Origin: Mucilaginibacter sp. KACC 22773
GTDB taxonomy: Bacteria; Bacteroidota; Bacteroidia; Sphingobacteriales; Sphingobacteriaceae
Assembly (NCBI RefSeq): GCF_028736215.1
Contig: NZ_CP117883.1
Coordinates: forward strand, 682,001 to 746,000
Direction: 5' to 3'
Length of the DNA: 64,000 nucleotides
Shown: piece by piece, positions 1 to 8,352 of the stretch
How positions within the stretch are numbered: the stretch's first letter is position 1
How the letters are laid out: every line of letters starts with the position of its first letter
Position numbers and translations under genes: made by a program
The notes under the pieces: model-generated
Databases searched by the model: none
What the model saw: the letters and a program-made list of their open reading frames with translations, nothing else
What the model was told of the DNA's origin: nothing

Positions 1-1
1 C

Positions 2-1144
2 GGCTACGTTAAAAGTCACGAAAAGTTATCATTTTATGATAAACTTTTCCGGCTTAAAGACCTGGCCGGAAGGAATTTCCGGACTAAAACAAATACGGTC
101 CATCTTTCACTAAACTTTGATGTAAGCGAGCAAATTGATGATGATAAATTGACAGCCATCGCCGATGTATACATGAAAAAGATCGGGTTTGAATGGCAGC
201 CCTATTTGATCTATAAACATTTCGATGCCGGTCATCCGCACATACATATTATTACGACAAACATTGAAGCCGATGGAAGCCGCATCAGTCTGCATAATAT
301 CGGCCGCTTAGTTTCAGAACCTGCAAGAAAGGAAATCGAGTTAGAATTTGGATTGATCCAGGCCGACTCCAAAAAAGACCTTAATAAGCAAATCGAACGC
401 GCTCTGGTAAAACCATTAGTATATGGTTCAACTGATACCAAACGAGCTATGACAAATATTGTGAACGAAGTAATTCAACAATACAAATTCACGAGCCTCC
501 CCGAGTTTAATGCCATATTGAAACTATACAATATAGAAGCCGACCGAGGAACCAAAGAATCTGTCATGTTTGATAAAGCGGGGCTGCGTTATTGGGCTTT
601 AGATAACCATGGAATAAGGGTCGGTGTGCCAATTAAGGCAAGTGCAATTTATAGGAAACCAACGCTTAAATTATTGGAAGACCAGTTCCGGTTAGGAGAA
701 TACTTAAGAAAGCCCTTTAAAGATAAGGTCAAGTCCAGAATTGACAGTGCCATTTCGAAGGCATCCACTAAAGATAAGTTCATTGATGAATTGAAACGGC
801 GCGGTATTAAAGGTATGTTCCGCGAAAATGCAGAAGGCAGGATTTACGGTGTGACCTATGTTGACCTTGAAAACAAGGTCGTTTTTAACGGCAGTGATCT
901 TGGAAAGAATTACAGTGCCGGTTCTACTATTAACATGATACAAAATAACGACGAAGCAACCAGCCAGTATTATGGAAGCATAGGCGATCAAGAAAAAGAT
1001 CTACAAATTGAAAATTCTCTTGATTCAAATAGCAAATTCTCACGATCAATTTTGGATGAGCTGCTTAGCCCAACGGATCTATCTGGTAGCGAAAACCTTT
1101 TCGAACGCCGGAAAAAGAAAAAACGCAGGAAGTTGAACCTTTAA
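2..1144 (+). CDS. mobB: Relaxase / mobilization nuclease, 5' end cut by window edge
   Basis: The reading frame is open from base 2, so the true start lies outside the window. The visible part begins with a relaxase-like beta strand (VHLSLNFD) and continues to the HUH motif HPHIHII near base 235, which binds the metal for single-strand nicking at oriT. The nicking tyrosine should lie in the missing N-terminus. The C-terminus is lysine/arginine-rich and ends in a basic tail. The coupling protein gene follows after 9 bases in the same direction, the usual mobB-mobC order of Bacteroidetes conjugative elements. Family assignment is firm. The symbol is by analogy with CTnDOT-type elements. Confidence 0.85.
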   Translation, partial: GYVKSHEKLSFYDKLFRLKDLAGRNFRTKTNTVHLSLNFDVSEQIDDDKLTAIADVYMKKIGFEWQPYLIYKHFDAGHPHIHIITTNIEADGSRISLHNIGRLVSEPARKEIELEFGLIQADSKKDLNKQIERALVKPLVYGSTDTKRAMTNIVNEVIQQYKFTSLPEFNAILKLYNIEADRGTKESVMFDKAGLRYWALDNHGIRVGVPIKASAIYRKPTLKLLEDQFRLGEYLRKPFKDKVKSRIDSAISKASTKDKFIDELKRRGIKGMFRENAEGRIYGVTYVDLENKVVFNGSDLGKNYSAGSTINMIQNNDEATSQYYGSIGDQEKDLQIENSLDSNSKFSRSILDELLSPTDLSGSENLFERRKKKKRRKLNL

Positions 1145-1153
1145 TTAAAAGTT

Positions 1154-3100
1154 ATGCAAACTGGTGAAAATGAACAAGCGCTCAGAAAGATCATGGACTT
1201 TACCAGATATTTAGGTATACTGATATTGATCCTTCATTTTTATTTTAGCTGTTATGGTGCATTTGAACAAATGCACTTGACATACCCGATTGTCAATCGA
1301 ATATTAGTCAACATTTATAAGCTTCCTGTCTTTAGAAATTCACTGCTGACAAAATCGCTTGCTATCGTCTTTTTGATTGCCTCGCTGATTGGTAGTAAGG
1401 GAAAGAAAGATCAAAAGGTTCGTTTAGTCAATGCTATAACCTATATAATACTCGGATTATTGTTTTATTATTTAAGTGGAATTTTATTTAGCCTCCGTTT
1501 GTCGATTTTGGCAATTGGGATCATTTATATCAGCGTAACAAGCCTGGGGTTCCTTCTTTTCATTTCTGGGGTCAGCTTATTGTTCAGGATCATTAATATC
1601 AATTTAACGGGAGACATTTTTAATAAGGAAAACGAAACGTTTCCACAGGAGGAGCGCCTGCTGGAAAATGAATATTCAGTAAACCTGCCTGCTGAATATC
1701 ACCTCAAAAATAAGAAAAGGCAGAGCTGGATAAACGTGATCAACCCGTTCAGATCACTGCTTGTTTGCGGGGGACCTGGAGCGGGCAAATCGTATTTTGT
1801 AATTCGGCATGTAATTACACAGCACATTAAAAAGGGTTTTAGCATGCTGATCTACGATTTTAAATTCCCTGATCTTTCAATCATTGCCTATAATGCCTTA
1901 CTAAAGCATGCAGGAAATTATAAGAAAAAGCCCAGTATTTGGTTTATCGATTTTGATAAGATCAAACACCGCTGCAATCCATTGGAGCCGGGAAGCATGA
2001 CAGACATCACAGATGCGATGGAATCATCCCGTACTTTTATGCTCGGGTTGAATCGCGAATGGATCAAAAAGCAAGGTGACTTCTTCGTAGAATCTCCGAT
2101 CAATTTTGTCACTGCACTTATTTGGTTTTTGAAAAAGTATCAGGATGGTAAATATTGTACGCTGCCTCACGCGATTGAATTAGCTCAGGTAGATTATAAA
2201 TACCTGTTTGCGTTGCTGAAAATGGAACCTGAAATTGAAGTGTTGATCAATCCATTTATATCTGCCTGGCAAAACGAGGCGTATGATCAGTTGGAGGGGC
2301 AGGTAGCCAGCGCAAAGATCAGCATGGCCCGCCTGGTTTCGCCGGCACTATATTACGTGTTGTCGGGAAATGATTTCAACCTGGATCTAAATAACCCGGA
2401 AGATCCAAAAATCATTTGCATGGGTAATAACCCAATGAAACAGCAAGTTTACGGTGCGGTATTATCTCTCTATATTTCAAGAACGATAAAGCTGGTGAAT
2501 CAAAAAAACAGGCTGAAGTGCAACTTGGTTTTTGATGAGTTTCCTACCATATACTTTAACAATATGGATAGCCTTATCGCTACAGCACGTTCTAATAAGG
2601 TTGCTACCACGCTCGCCGTACAAGATTATAGCCAGCTCAAAAAGGACTATGGTCGCGAACAGGCGGAGGTGATCATGAATATTGTCGGCAATATTATATC
2701 AGGCCAGGTTACCGGTGATACCGCAAAACAATTGAGTGAACGGTTTGGAAAGATTATGCAGGAGCGTCAAAGTGTAACCATTAATAGTCAGGATACTTCA
2801 ATTAGTAAATCAACACAACTGGATTTTGCCATACCTGCTTCAAAGATAGCTACGTTATCGTCGGGAGAATTTGTCGGGCTGGTTGCTGATAACCCTGATA
2901 ACAAAATAGACTTGAAGGTTTTTCATAGTTCGATCATTAATGATCATGACGCCATTAAGACTGAGGAGAATGGGTATAGGAGCATACCGGAGATTAGAAA
3001 AACGGATAGTGATATGCTCATGGCCAATTACTTGAGTATAAAAAATGATATCCAAAACATCGTGGTTCAGGAACTTACTTCAAAAGAGCCGCGAGCCTAG
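1154..3100 (+). CDS. mobC: Type IV coupling protein (TraG/VirD4-like, MobC)
   Basis: This 648-residue inner-membrane ATPase would bring the relaxase-DNA complex to the conjugation channel. The first ~160 residues hold several hydrophobic segments (roughly 17-35, 65-80, 95-118 and 121-148). A cytoplasmic ATPase follows with Walker A GGPGAGKS near residue 206 and Walker B LVFDEFPTIYF near 457. ARSNKVATTLAVQD and the following ITGQV-like segment match the coupling-protein motor core. It lies 9 bases after the relaxase gene and is probably cotranscribed with it. It differs from the TraG-type VirB4 ATPase at 57.8-60.2 kb, which belongs to the channel itself. Confidence 0.9.
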   Translation: MQTGENEQALRKIMDFTRYLGILILILHFYFSCYGAFEQMHLTYPIVNRILVNIYKLPVFRNSLLTKSLAIVFLIASLIGSKGKKDQKVRLVNAITYIILGLLFYYLSGILFSLRLSILAIGIIYISVTSLGFLLFISGVSLLFRIININLTGDIFNKENETFPQEERLLENEYSVNLPAEYHLKNKKRQSWINVINPFRSLLVCGGPGAGKSYFVIRHVITQHIKKGFSMLIYDFKFPDLSIIAYNALLKHAGNYKKKPSIWFIDFDKIKHRCNPLEPGSMTDITDAMESSRTFMLGLNREWIKKQGDFFVESPINFVTALIWFLKKYQDGKYCTLPHAIELAQVDYKYLFALLKMEPEIEVLINPFISAWQNEAYDQLEGQVASAKISMARLVSPALYYVLSGNDFNLDLNNPEDPKIICMGNNPMKQQVYGAVLSLYISRTIKLVNQKNRLKCNLVFDEFPTIYFNNMDSLIATARSNKVATTLAVQDYSQLKKDYGREQAEVIMNIVGNIISGQVTGDTAKQLSERFGKIMQERQSVTINSQDTSISKSTQLDFAIPASKIATLSSGEFVGLVADNPDNKIDLKVFHSSIINDHDAIKTEENGYRSIPEIRKTDSDMLMANYLSIKNDIQNIVVQELTSKEPRA

Positions 3101-3183
3101 TTTATACAACTTCAGGGCGTAAAGGGTTGCGATAATTTTAATGGCCGATTAGTTGAAATAACTGCATTTATGAATTTTTTCTC

Positions 3184-3200
3184 CTTACGCAATGCGTAAG
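3184..3200. promoter_or_regulatory. 17-bp palindrome upstream of the lanthipeptide-synthetase-like gene
   Basis: CTTACGCA and TGCGTAAG form a perfect 8-bp inverted repeat around one central base, 145 bases before the ATG at 3346. It has no T-tract, so it looks like an operator for a dimeric regulator rather than a terminator. The rest of the 245-base gap (3101-3345) is AT-rich with nothing else recognised. Confidence 0.45.
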
Positions 3201-3345
3201 TGCTGATTAATCAATAGTTAATACTCATAGATTTCTACTACCCTTTTGTCCCTGTTTCGGTCATAATATATGGCGTTATTTTACTTCATATAATTCATTT
3301 AAAGTTTGTGCTGTGTAAGTCATAAACATAAGCGAATACCTACAT

Positions 3346-5964
3346 ATGAAAAGTGAAGTAAATCAGGACAGCGATGTATCAGTTTATACTACGTCACCAG
3401 CAAGTCTTAAAACTGAAGAGTTTTTTGATTATGAGTTATTAATTGCCAACCAAGGCATAACCTATTGTTTTACTAAACCTTATATCGTAGTTGGCAAGCA
3501 TACACTCAAGGAAGGCTGGCTGATTCACGTCTCAATCGTCCGCCAGCAATTTATGCTTGCTGCCCCTCGGATTATCAGTGAATTAATGAATGCTCAGGTA
3601 TCGTTTCTCATGCCGTCTGGGTCGTTACTGCATAACGAAATTCTTGACGGCCGAAGGGGATTAGATCTTGTAGGTAAGGTGATATCGGTAATATCTATGG
3701 ATGTAAACCAGGTAAAACATCTTACCAAAACTTTAATCGGGTTGACGAAGGATTTAAAGGGTCCGGAAGTTCTTGATGCGGCCGGCATTTCTACATGTGT
3801 TTATCTTTCTTATGGAACATTAATCCCCGGGGAATCAAAATTAAGAATCAGGAGAGGTGTACCGGTCAGTGGTACAAATATTCTTATTGATCATTTAAAG
3901 GCGCGAAAAATTGACTGGCCTTTCAATGACCTGTTCCCTCTAAAAAAAGAAAAGACCACCCGGCTCATAGCACGACGTTATCTGCCCCTGCAGCAAATTA
4001 AAAAAGACCCCAAAGGATCAGTTTGGAAATGCATTAAACTAAACCTGATTTATAATAGTGAATTGTGTTTGTTGAAACAGGGCAATCCACACCAATGCTT
4101 TGACGATTCAGGGAGGGACATCCGCGATAGGCTGAATTGGCAGTTCGAGGTGCAGAAAAAACTAACTCGGGCGGTGCCCTTGCCTCAAATAAAGGAGATT
4201 TTTGAGTATGGTCATAGAACTTATTTATCAATGGAGTTTCTTGAAGGAACTTCATTGAGCGATATCGTAACCTCGATCTTCTCAGGCAAAAACTGGATTA
4301 ATCAGGAAGCTCGCCAACAATTCGAATTATTGTCCCTGACGACGAAGGTCATAGACATCATTGCGAATCTCCATCGACAGGAGTTTTTGCATCGGGATTT
4401 GAATCCGGATAATTTTATTGTTTTACCTAATGGAAAAGTATATCTCACAGATCTGGAATTGTGCTACTCAATAGCACATCAACTTCCCAGTCCACCATTT
4501 TTACTTGGAACACCTGGATATATTTCTCCACAACAACAGAATTCTTTGCCCCCGCAACACAGTGATGACATATACAGCCTGGGAGGGATTTTAATCAAAA
4601 TATTTACAGGCTTGCCACCTTTAAAGTTCAGTACGCAATACACCCTGTATTTGGCAGAACAACTTGAATACTTTTTCCCAAATGAAACGATTTGCCGTTT
4701 GATCGAAGCATGCCTGCACCCGGATCCTACAGAAAGGCCAACATTATATTTCATTAATAAAACGATCGAATCGTTTCGATCGGATTTATTATCGACAGAA
4801 AGTTCATCCCAAATATCTATTCATCCAACTTTTAGATCGCAAAACTTAAAAGAGGCTGTTAAAGCTTTGGCCACACCGCTTTTCATTGACGATAAATTAA
4901 ACTGGCTATCAGAAAGTTTTGGTTTAGCTGAAGGCCGGTGGGGTATGATGTATGCCCTTGCTAAATATGCAAGTACAGACCTGTTTGATAGTGAAGATGA
5001 AAGTATGGTGCGACATCACCTGCGCGAAATGCTGCAGTTAGAAAATTTAAAAAAGAACGAGGTTCAGGGCAATTTCTTTCCCGGTAAGATTGACTTAATA
5101 GTGTCAACTGCAGCGCTTTCAGTGGCAAAATTATTGCCAGGAAATTATACTGCTGAATCGGCGCTTGATTTATTAGATGTGTCACCTGTTTACCTGGGGT
5201 TAAAGAATGGATTAGCTGGTCAGGGGCTGGCTATTTTAAATTACCAGTATATAATAAACTCACGCGAAGCCTATGGCCGGTTGAACGATATCATTCAAAC
5301 AATATTAGCTCGGCAAGAGGCCGACGGGTCCTGGCTGCTGGATGACGAGGAAACAAGGAACTCTCGGGTAAAGGTGCCGGGATTATTTCACGGCATTGCA
5401 GGTATTGCTCTTTTTTTGTTTTCCTGTGCGGATAAACTGGATCATCATAAAGCAGGCGAAGCTGCCCGGAAAGCGCTGTCATACCTGGCCGGAGTCAGAA
5501 CGCTGCAAAATGGACATCAGATATGGACGGTAAACCCAAACGTTTCTAACGCTAATCCCTGGGTGGAATGTGGGTTTACGGGAATTGCCTATGTTTTCAT
5601 TGAGGCTTACCGGTATTTTCAGGACCCTTTGTACAAAGAAATCGCGAGTGAAGCGCTGCTGGCACATCCGACATTTATTTCAAGCTATTTTACAAGTTTT
5701 TCCAACGGCTTAGCCGGTCTTGGCGAGGTGTATATTGAAGCCGGCCAGGTATTTAACGAAACGGAATGGCGGGAACGGGCAAACCACATCGCATTGTTCT
5801 TCCATCATACAGGCAACAGGTCTAAAAACGGTTTTCACTATTGGCACCCCGACGATTATTTCGAGCAAAAAGTTGGCCTTTGCGACGGACATGCGGGCAT
5901 ATTGCACTTTTTAATACGCCAGTCAAATCCGGACAAATTTAGTTTCCCACTATTACAAGTTTAA
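3346..5964 (+). CDS. Class III/IV-type lanthipeptide synthetase-like protein (kinase-LanC fusion)
   Basis: The 872 residues read as three parts. Residues 1-200 match the N-terminal region of LanKC/RamC-type enzymes in position, but I see no certain lyase motif. A protein kinase domain spans about 215-490, with HRDLNPDN near 349 and TDLEL in place of DFG near 369. A LanC-like cyclase barrel spans about 530-870, with repeated Gly motifs GLAGQGLAIL, GLFHGIAGIA, ECGFTGIAYV, SNGLAGLGEV and CDGHAGILHF. Such enzymes phosphorylate Ser/Thr, eliminate phosphate and cyclise with Cys. The canonical LanC zinc ligands (WCxG and CHG) are altered to ECGF and CDGH, as expected for zinc-independent class III enzymes. 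A MauE-like gene follows after 11 bases, then a small secreted peptide. Confidence 0.75.
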   Translation: MKSEVNQDSDVSVYTTSPASLKTEEFFDYELLIANQGITYCFTKPYIVVGKHTLKEGWLIHVSIVRQQFMLAAPRIISELMNAQVSFLMPSGSLLHNEILDGRRGLDLVGKVISVISMDVNQVKHLTKTLIGLTKDLKGPEVLDAAGISTCVYLSYGTLIPGESKLRIRRGVPVSGTNILIDHLKARKIDWPFNDLFPLKKEKTTRLIARRYLPLQQIKKDPKGSVWKCIKLNLIYNSELCLLKQGNPHQCFDDSGRDIRDRLNWQFEVQKKLTRAVPLPQIKEIFEYGHRTYLSMEFLEGTSLSDIVTSIFSGKNWINQEARQQFELLSLTTKVIDIIANLHRQEFLHRDLNPDNFIVLPNGKVYLTDLELCYSIAHQLPSPPFLLGTPGYISPQQQNSLPPQHSDDIYSLGGILIKIFTGLPPLKFSTQYTLYLAEQLEYFFPNETICRLIEACLHPDPTERPTLYFINKTIESFRSDLLSTESSSQISIHPTFRSQNLKEAVKALATPLFIDDKLNWLSESFGLAEGRWGMMYALAKYASTDLFDSEDESMVRHHLREMLQLENLKKNEVQGNFFPGKIDLIVSTAALSVAKLLPGNYTAESALDLLDVSPVYLGLKNGLAGQGLAILNYQYIINSREAYGRLNDIIQTILARQEADGSWLLDDEETRNSRVKVPGLFHGIAGIALFLFSCADKLDHHKAGEAARKALSYLAGVRTLQNGHQIWTVNPNVSNANPWVECGFTGIAYVFIEAYRYFQDPLYKEIASEALLAHPTFISSYFTSFSNGLAGLGEVYIEAGQVFNETEWRERANHIALFFHHTGNRSKNGFHYWHPDDYFEQKVGLCDGHAGILHFLIRQSNPDKFSFPLLQV

Positions 5965-5975
5965 TAAAATGAGTC

Positions 5976-6425
5976 ATGAAAAAAGAAGTATTAATTGAGG
6001 TAATCACAGCCCTAATGATCTTATTATTCCTATATGCCAGCTTCAGCAAGTTGGTTAATATATCCGCGTTTGTGCATTCGATGCAGAATCAACCTTTCCC
6101 GAAATGGTTTGCGACATTGATTATTTGGACGCTCCCCGCGACAGAAATCGCCGTTTCGGCAATGCTTGTTTTTGAAAAGACGAGGTTGTTGGGGTTCTAT
6201 TTATTTATCGGACTCATGAGCGCGTTCTCGCTTTACATCGGTGCCATCCTGTTGCATTTCTTTCCTTATGTGCCATGTACCTGCGGCGGCGTTATCCAGT
6301 TACTCGGCTGGTGGCAGCACCTCGTATTTAATTTAGCATTTGTATTCCTGGCGGCATTCGGGATTTACTGCTTAAAAACAACGCAATCAGTCATAAAATC
6401 GAAGTTGCATGGTCTCTCAAATTAA
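5976..6425 (+). CDS. MauE/DoxX-like integral membrane protein
   Basis: This 149-residue protein has four predicted membrane helices, at about 7-26, 42-63, 74-97 and 112-131. The motif CTCGGVIQLLGWWQH lies just before the last helix. Small four-helix MauE/DoxX-family proteins with a CxCGG motif are often redox-associated and sit beside thioredoxin-like genes in Bacteroidetes. It is 11 bases behind the LanKC-like gene and likely cotranscribed with it. Its function here is inferred only: it could handle disulfides or reductant for the neighbouring secreted peptide. Confidence 0.7.
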   Translation: MKKEVLIEVITALMILLFLYASFSKLVNISAFVHSMQNQPFPKWFATLIIWTLPATEIAVSAMLVFEKTRLLGFYLFIGLMSAFSLYIGAILLHFFPYVPCTCGGVIQLLGWWQHLVFNLAFVFLAAFGIYCLKTTQSVIKSKLHGLSN

Positions 6426-6461
6426 CGACTGGTAAACATAAAAATAGTTGAACACTTACCA

Positions 6462-6482
6462 TATGCATCTAAAGGATGCATA
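6462..6482 (+). promoter_or_regulatory. Hairpin in the leader of the small peptide gene
   Basis: TATGCATC and GATGCATA form a perfect 8-bp stem around a 5-base loop, in the 138-base gap between the MauE-like gene and the peptide gene. No T-tract follows, so it is not a standard terminator. It could be a processing site letting the peptide message be made at a different level from the upstream genes. Confidence 0.35.
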
Positions 6483-6563
6483 CCAAGATATTTCACGCGC
6501 GAAATCAGGTTTTAACCGGCACCTGGGTAACAACCGGAAGACTAAATTTAAAACAAAAATTTT

Positions 6564-6866
6564 ATGAAAAAGTTAAAAGTTGGCCTGATGGCCATGGTCT
6601 CAATCACTGGTATCGGCAGTGCCTTTGCGTTCAATGCACCCAAACACCAAGTTGGAACAACGTACTATGCCATCCAAACCACGGGCAACCATGCCAGATG
6701 GACAGCAGTACATCCTACCGGACCTGGTATAGCCTGTAGCACGGCTACGTTGAAATTAAACTGTACTATTACGTCGACCAGTAGCGGTGTCACCAGTTTA
6801 CCGGACGACACCTATCCAGCTCAGTTTAGTAAGGTAAACCCTTCGCAAGAAGCCTATAATAACTAA
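6564..6866 (+). CDS. Small secreted Cys/Ser/Thr-rich peptide (DUF6520-like)
   Basis: A 100-residue product with a clear Sec signal peptide (KVGLMAMVSITGIGSAFA, cleavage expected near residue 22). The mature part is rich in Thr, Ser and Gly and has only two cysteines, in the segment IACSTATLKLNC. It resembles the small uncharacterised DUF6520-type peptides that often neighbour MauE-like genes in Bacteroidetes. It is the last gene of the plus-strand group and is followed by a good terminator. Because the group begins with a lanthipeptide-synthetase-like gene, this peptide is the obvious candidate substrate. A Sec signal is unusual for a lanthipeptide precursor, so the link is speculative. Confidence 0.65.
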   Translation: MKKLKVGLMAMVSITGIGSAFAFNAPKHQVGTTYYAIQTTGNHARWTAVHPTGPGIACSTATLKLNCTITSTSSGVTSLPDDTYPAQFSKVNPSQEAYNN

Positions 6867-6879
6867 TTTTTTGTAGGCT

Positions 6880-6908
6880 ATACGGGCTGTCCGGAGACAA
6901 GCCCGTAT
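6880..6908 (+). terminator. Rho-independent terminator after the peptide gene
   Basis: ATACGGGCT and AGCCCGTAT form a perfect 9-bp stem with an 11-base loop, followed by ATTTTATTTTA on the plus strand. It begins 13 bases after the peptide stop codon. The minus-strand thioredoxin-like gene ends just beyond it, but no T-tract exists for that direction. Confidence 0.8.
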
Positions 6909-6911
6909 ATT

Positions 6912-8351
6912 TTATTTTATCCCATCCTCAATTAATTTAGTCAAATCTTTTCCACCATCTCCCCTGGGATCTGTAGGATTTTGCATCATTCTCCCTTCTT
7001 TATCGATTAATATGAGCGTCGGATAACCAGATGCGGCGACATCATAATGAGTTATGGTTGCATCCTTGTCGCCGCGACCTGCCGTGTATAAATTTGTACG
7101 CGCTTTGGTCGTATAAACACCGGATTGTATGCCTCTCAGCCAACGATCTTTTTCCTTGTCGACGCTGATACTTACGAAAGCAACAGGTTGTCCGGCGAAT
7201 TTTTTTTCGATGACTTTAAGATATGGGAAAATAGCGCGGCAATTACCACAGCCGGTATACCAAAAATCCAGTAAGACTACTTTTCCTTTAAATTCGGATA
7301 GGTAATGTAGTTTCCCACTTGTGTCGGGTAGTTCAAAATTGAAAGCCTGATTTCCAACAGCATGGTTGGCAATTAATTTTTTTAGTGCAATTGTAAGATC
7401 TGCCTCCTCAACATATGTTAATGCATCGTTGGCCAACTGGGTAAAATCAACATTTGATTTTGTATTTCGATAAAGCAATTGCACAATTAACCGATCTCTC
7501 AACATCCCCGAATAACTTGATTTTATGTCATTATACATTTTTATCAAACTAAAAGGTTTATTAGCAACGAAACAAGAATCAAAAGAATACGTGGCGAATA
7601 TTCCAAAAGCAAGATTTAAGCTGTAAGGCGATTCAGGCATTTCATATACTTTGTTTTTTTTGATCAGACTATCAGGAAGACCCGGCCGACACTCCCGGAG
7701 ACTGTCAATAACCTGTTTGATTATATCCTTTTTACTGAACCCCAATACATAATACTTACTCAGATAATCGCCCAGAATATCAGCTTCAAACATTCCTTTA
7801 ATTGCAGGACTTATCAAGTTTTGCTTGCTCTCCAGGTATTTGATTTTTTCCAGGTAAGCAGTATCCGCTTTAAAGGCATATCTGCAAAAACCTTTTGAAC
7901 TTGCGATACTCACCGGAATATCATATTTAAAGTATAGGCTGTCAATGTGATCGGCAACTTTAAATTTGGTAGCTCCTTTCCCGGAAATATTCAGTTTGCC
8001 GTTCGTTTCGGTTAATAAAATATTATCGCCGGCTTCTAAATAATAATTAGAGTTCATACGACGGTACACATCGAGACTCGGAGGGAGATCGATCCGGTTA
8101 AGTCTTAAATGAAATCGCATAGGGAAATTGCCCACCGGTATTTTGAATAGGGTCACATGATTGACCAGGTTTTGCGTGTAGATCTGCTGGATTCCGGGTA
8201 TTGCCGCTGTTCCGTATTTATCACTTACAAGGCTTATAGCCTCATTACTGTTTAAGCTATATAATTTACAGGTTATCGTGGCATATTTTTGTTGCGCTGA
8301 AGCGTACAGCATTAGTAAGCAGCAGCAAGCGGTGTTAAGTATCTTTTTCAT
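6912..8351 (-). CDS. Secreted thioredoxin-like (TlpA/redoxin family) protein
   Basis: A 479-residue protein with an N-terminal signal peptide ending near ASAQQ. About 300 residues of DUF4369-like or unassigned sequence lead to a C-terminal thioredoxin fold: FELPDTSGKLHYLSEFKGK, then VVLLDFWYTGCGNCRAIFPYL with the active-site pair CGNC in place of CGPC. Such TlpA-like periplasmic oxidoreductases are routinely the last gene of SusC/SusD operons in Pedobacter-like genomes. It starts 1 base after the SusD-like gene ends, so translational coupling is likely. The substrate is unknown. Confidence 0.85.
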   Translation of the reverse strand: MKKILNTACCCLLMLYASAQQKYATITCKLYSLNSNEAISLVSDKYGTAAIPGIQQIYTQNLVNHVTLFKIPVGNFPMRFHLRLNRIDLPPSLDVYRRMNSNYYLEAGDNILLTETNGKLNISGKGATKFKVADHIDSLYFKYDIPVSIASSKGFCRYAFKADTAYLEKIKYLESKQNLISPAIKGMFEADILGDYLSKYYVLGFSKKDIIKQVIDSLRECRPGLPDSLIKKNKVYEMPESPYSLNLAFGIFATYSFDSCFVANKPFSLIKMYNDIKSSYSGMLRDRLIVQLLYRNTKSNVDFTQLANDALTYVEEADLTIALKKLIANHAVGNQAFNFELPDTSGKLHYLSEFKGKVVLLDFWYTGCGNCRAIFPYLKVIEKKFAGQPVAFVSISVDKEKDRWLRGIQSGVYTTKARTNLYTAGRGDKDATITHYDVAASGYPTLILIDKEGRMMQNPTDPRGDGGKDLTKLIEDGIK

Positions 8352-8352
8352 C

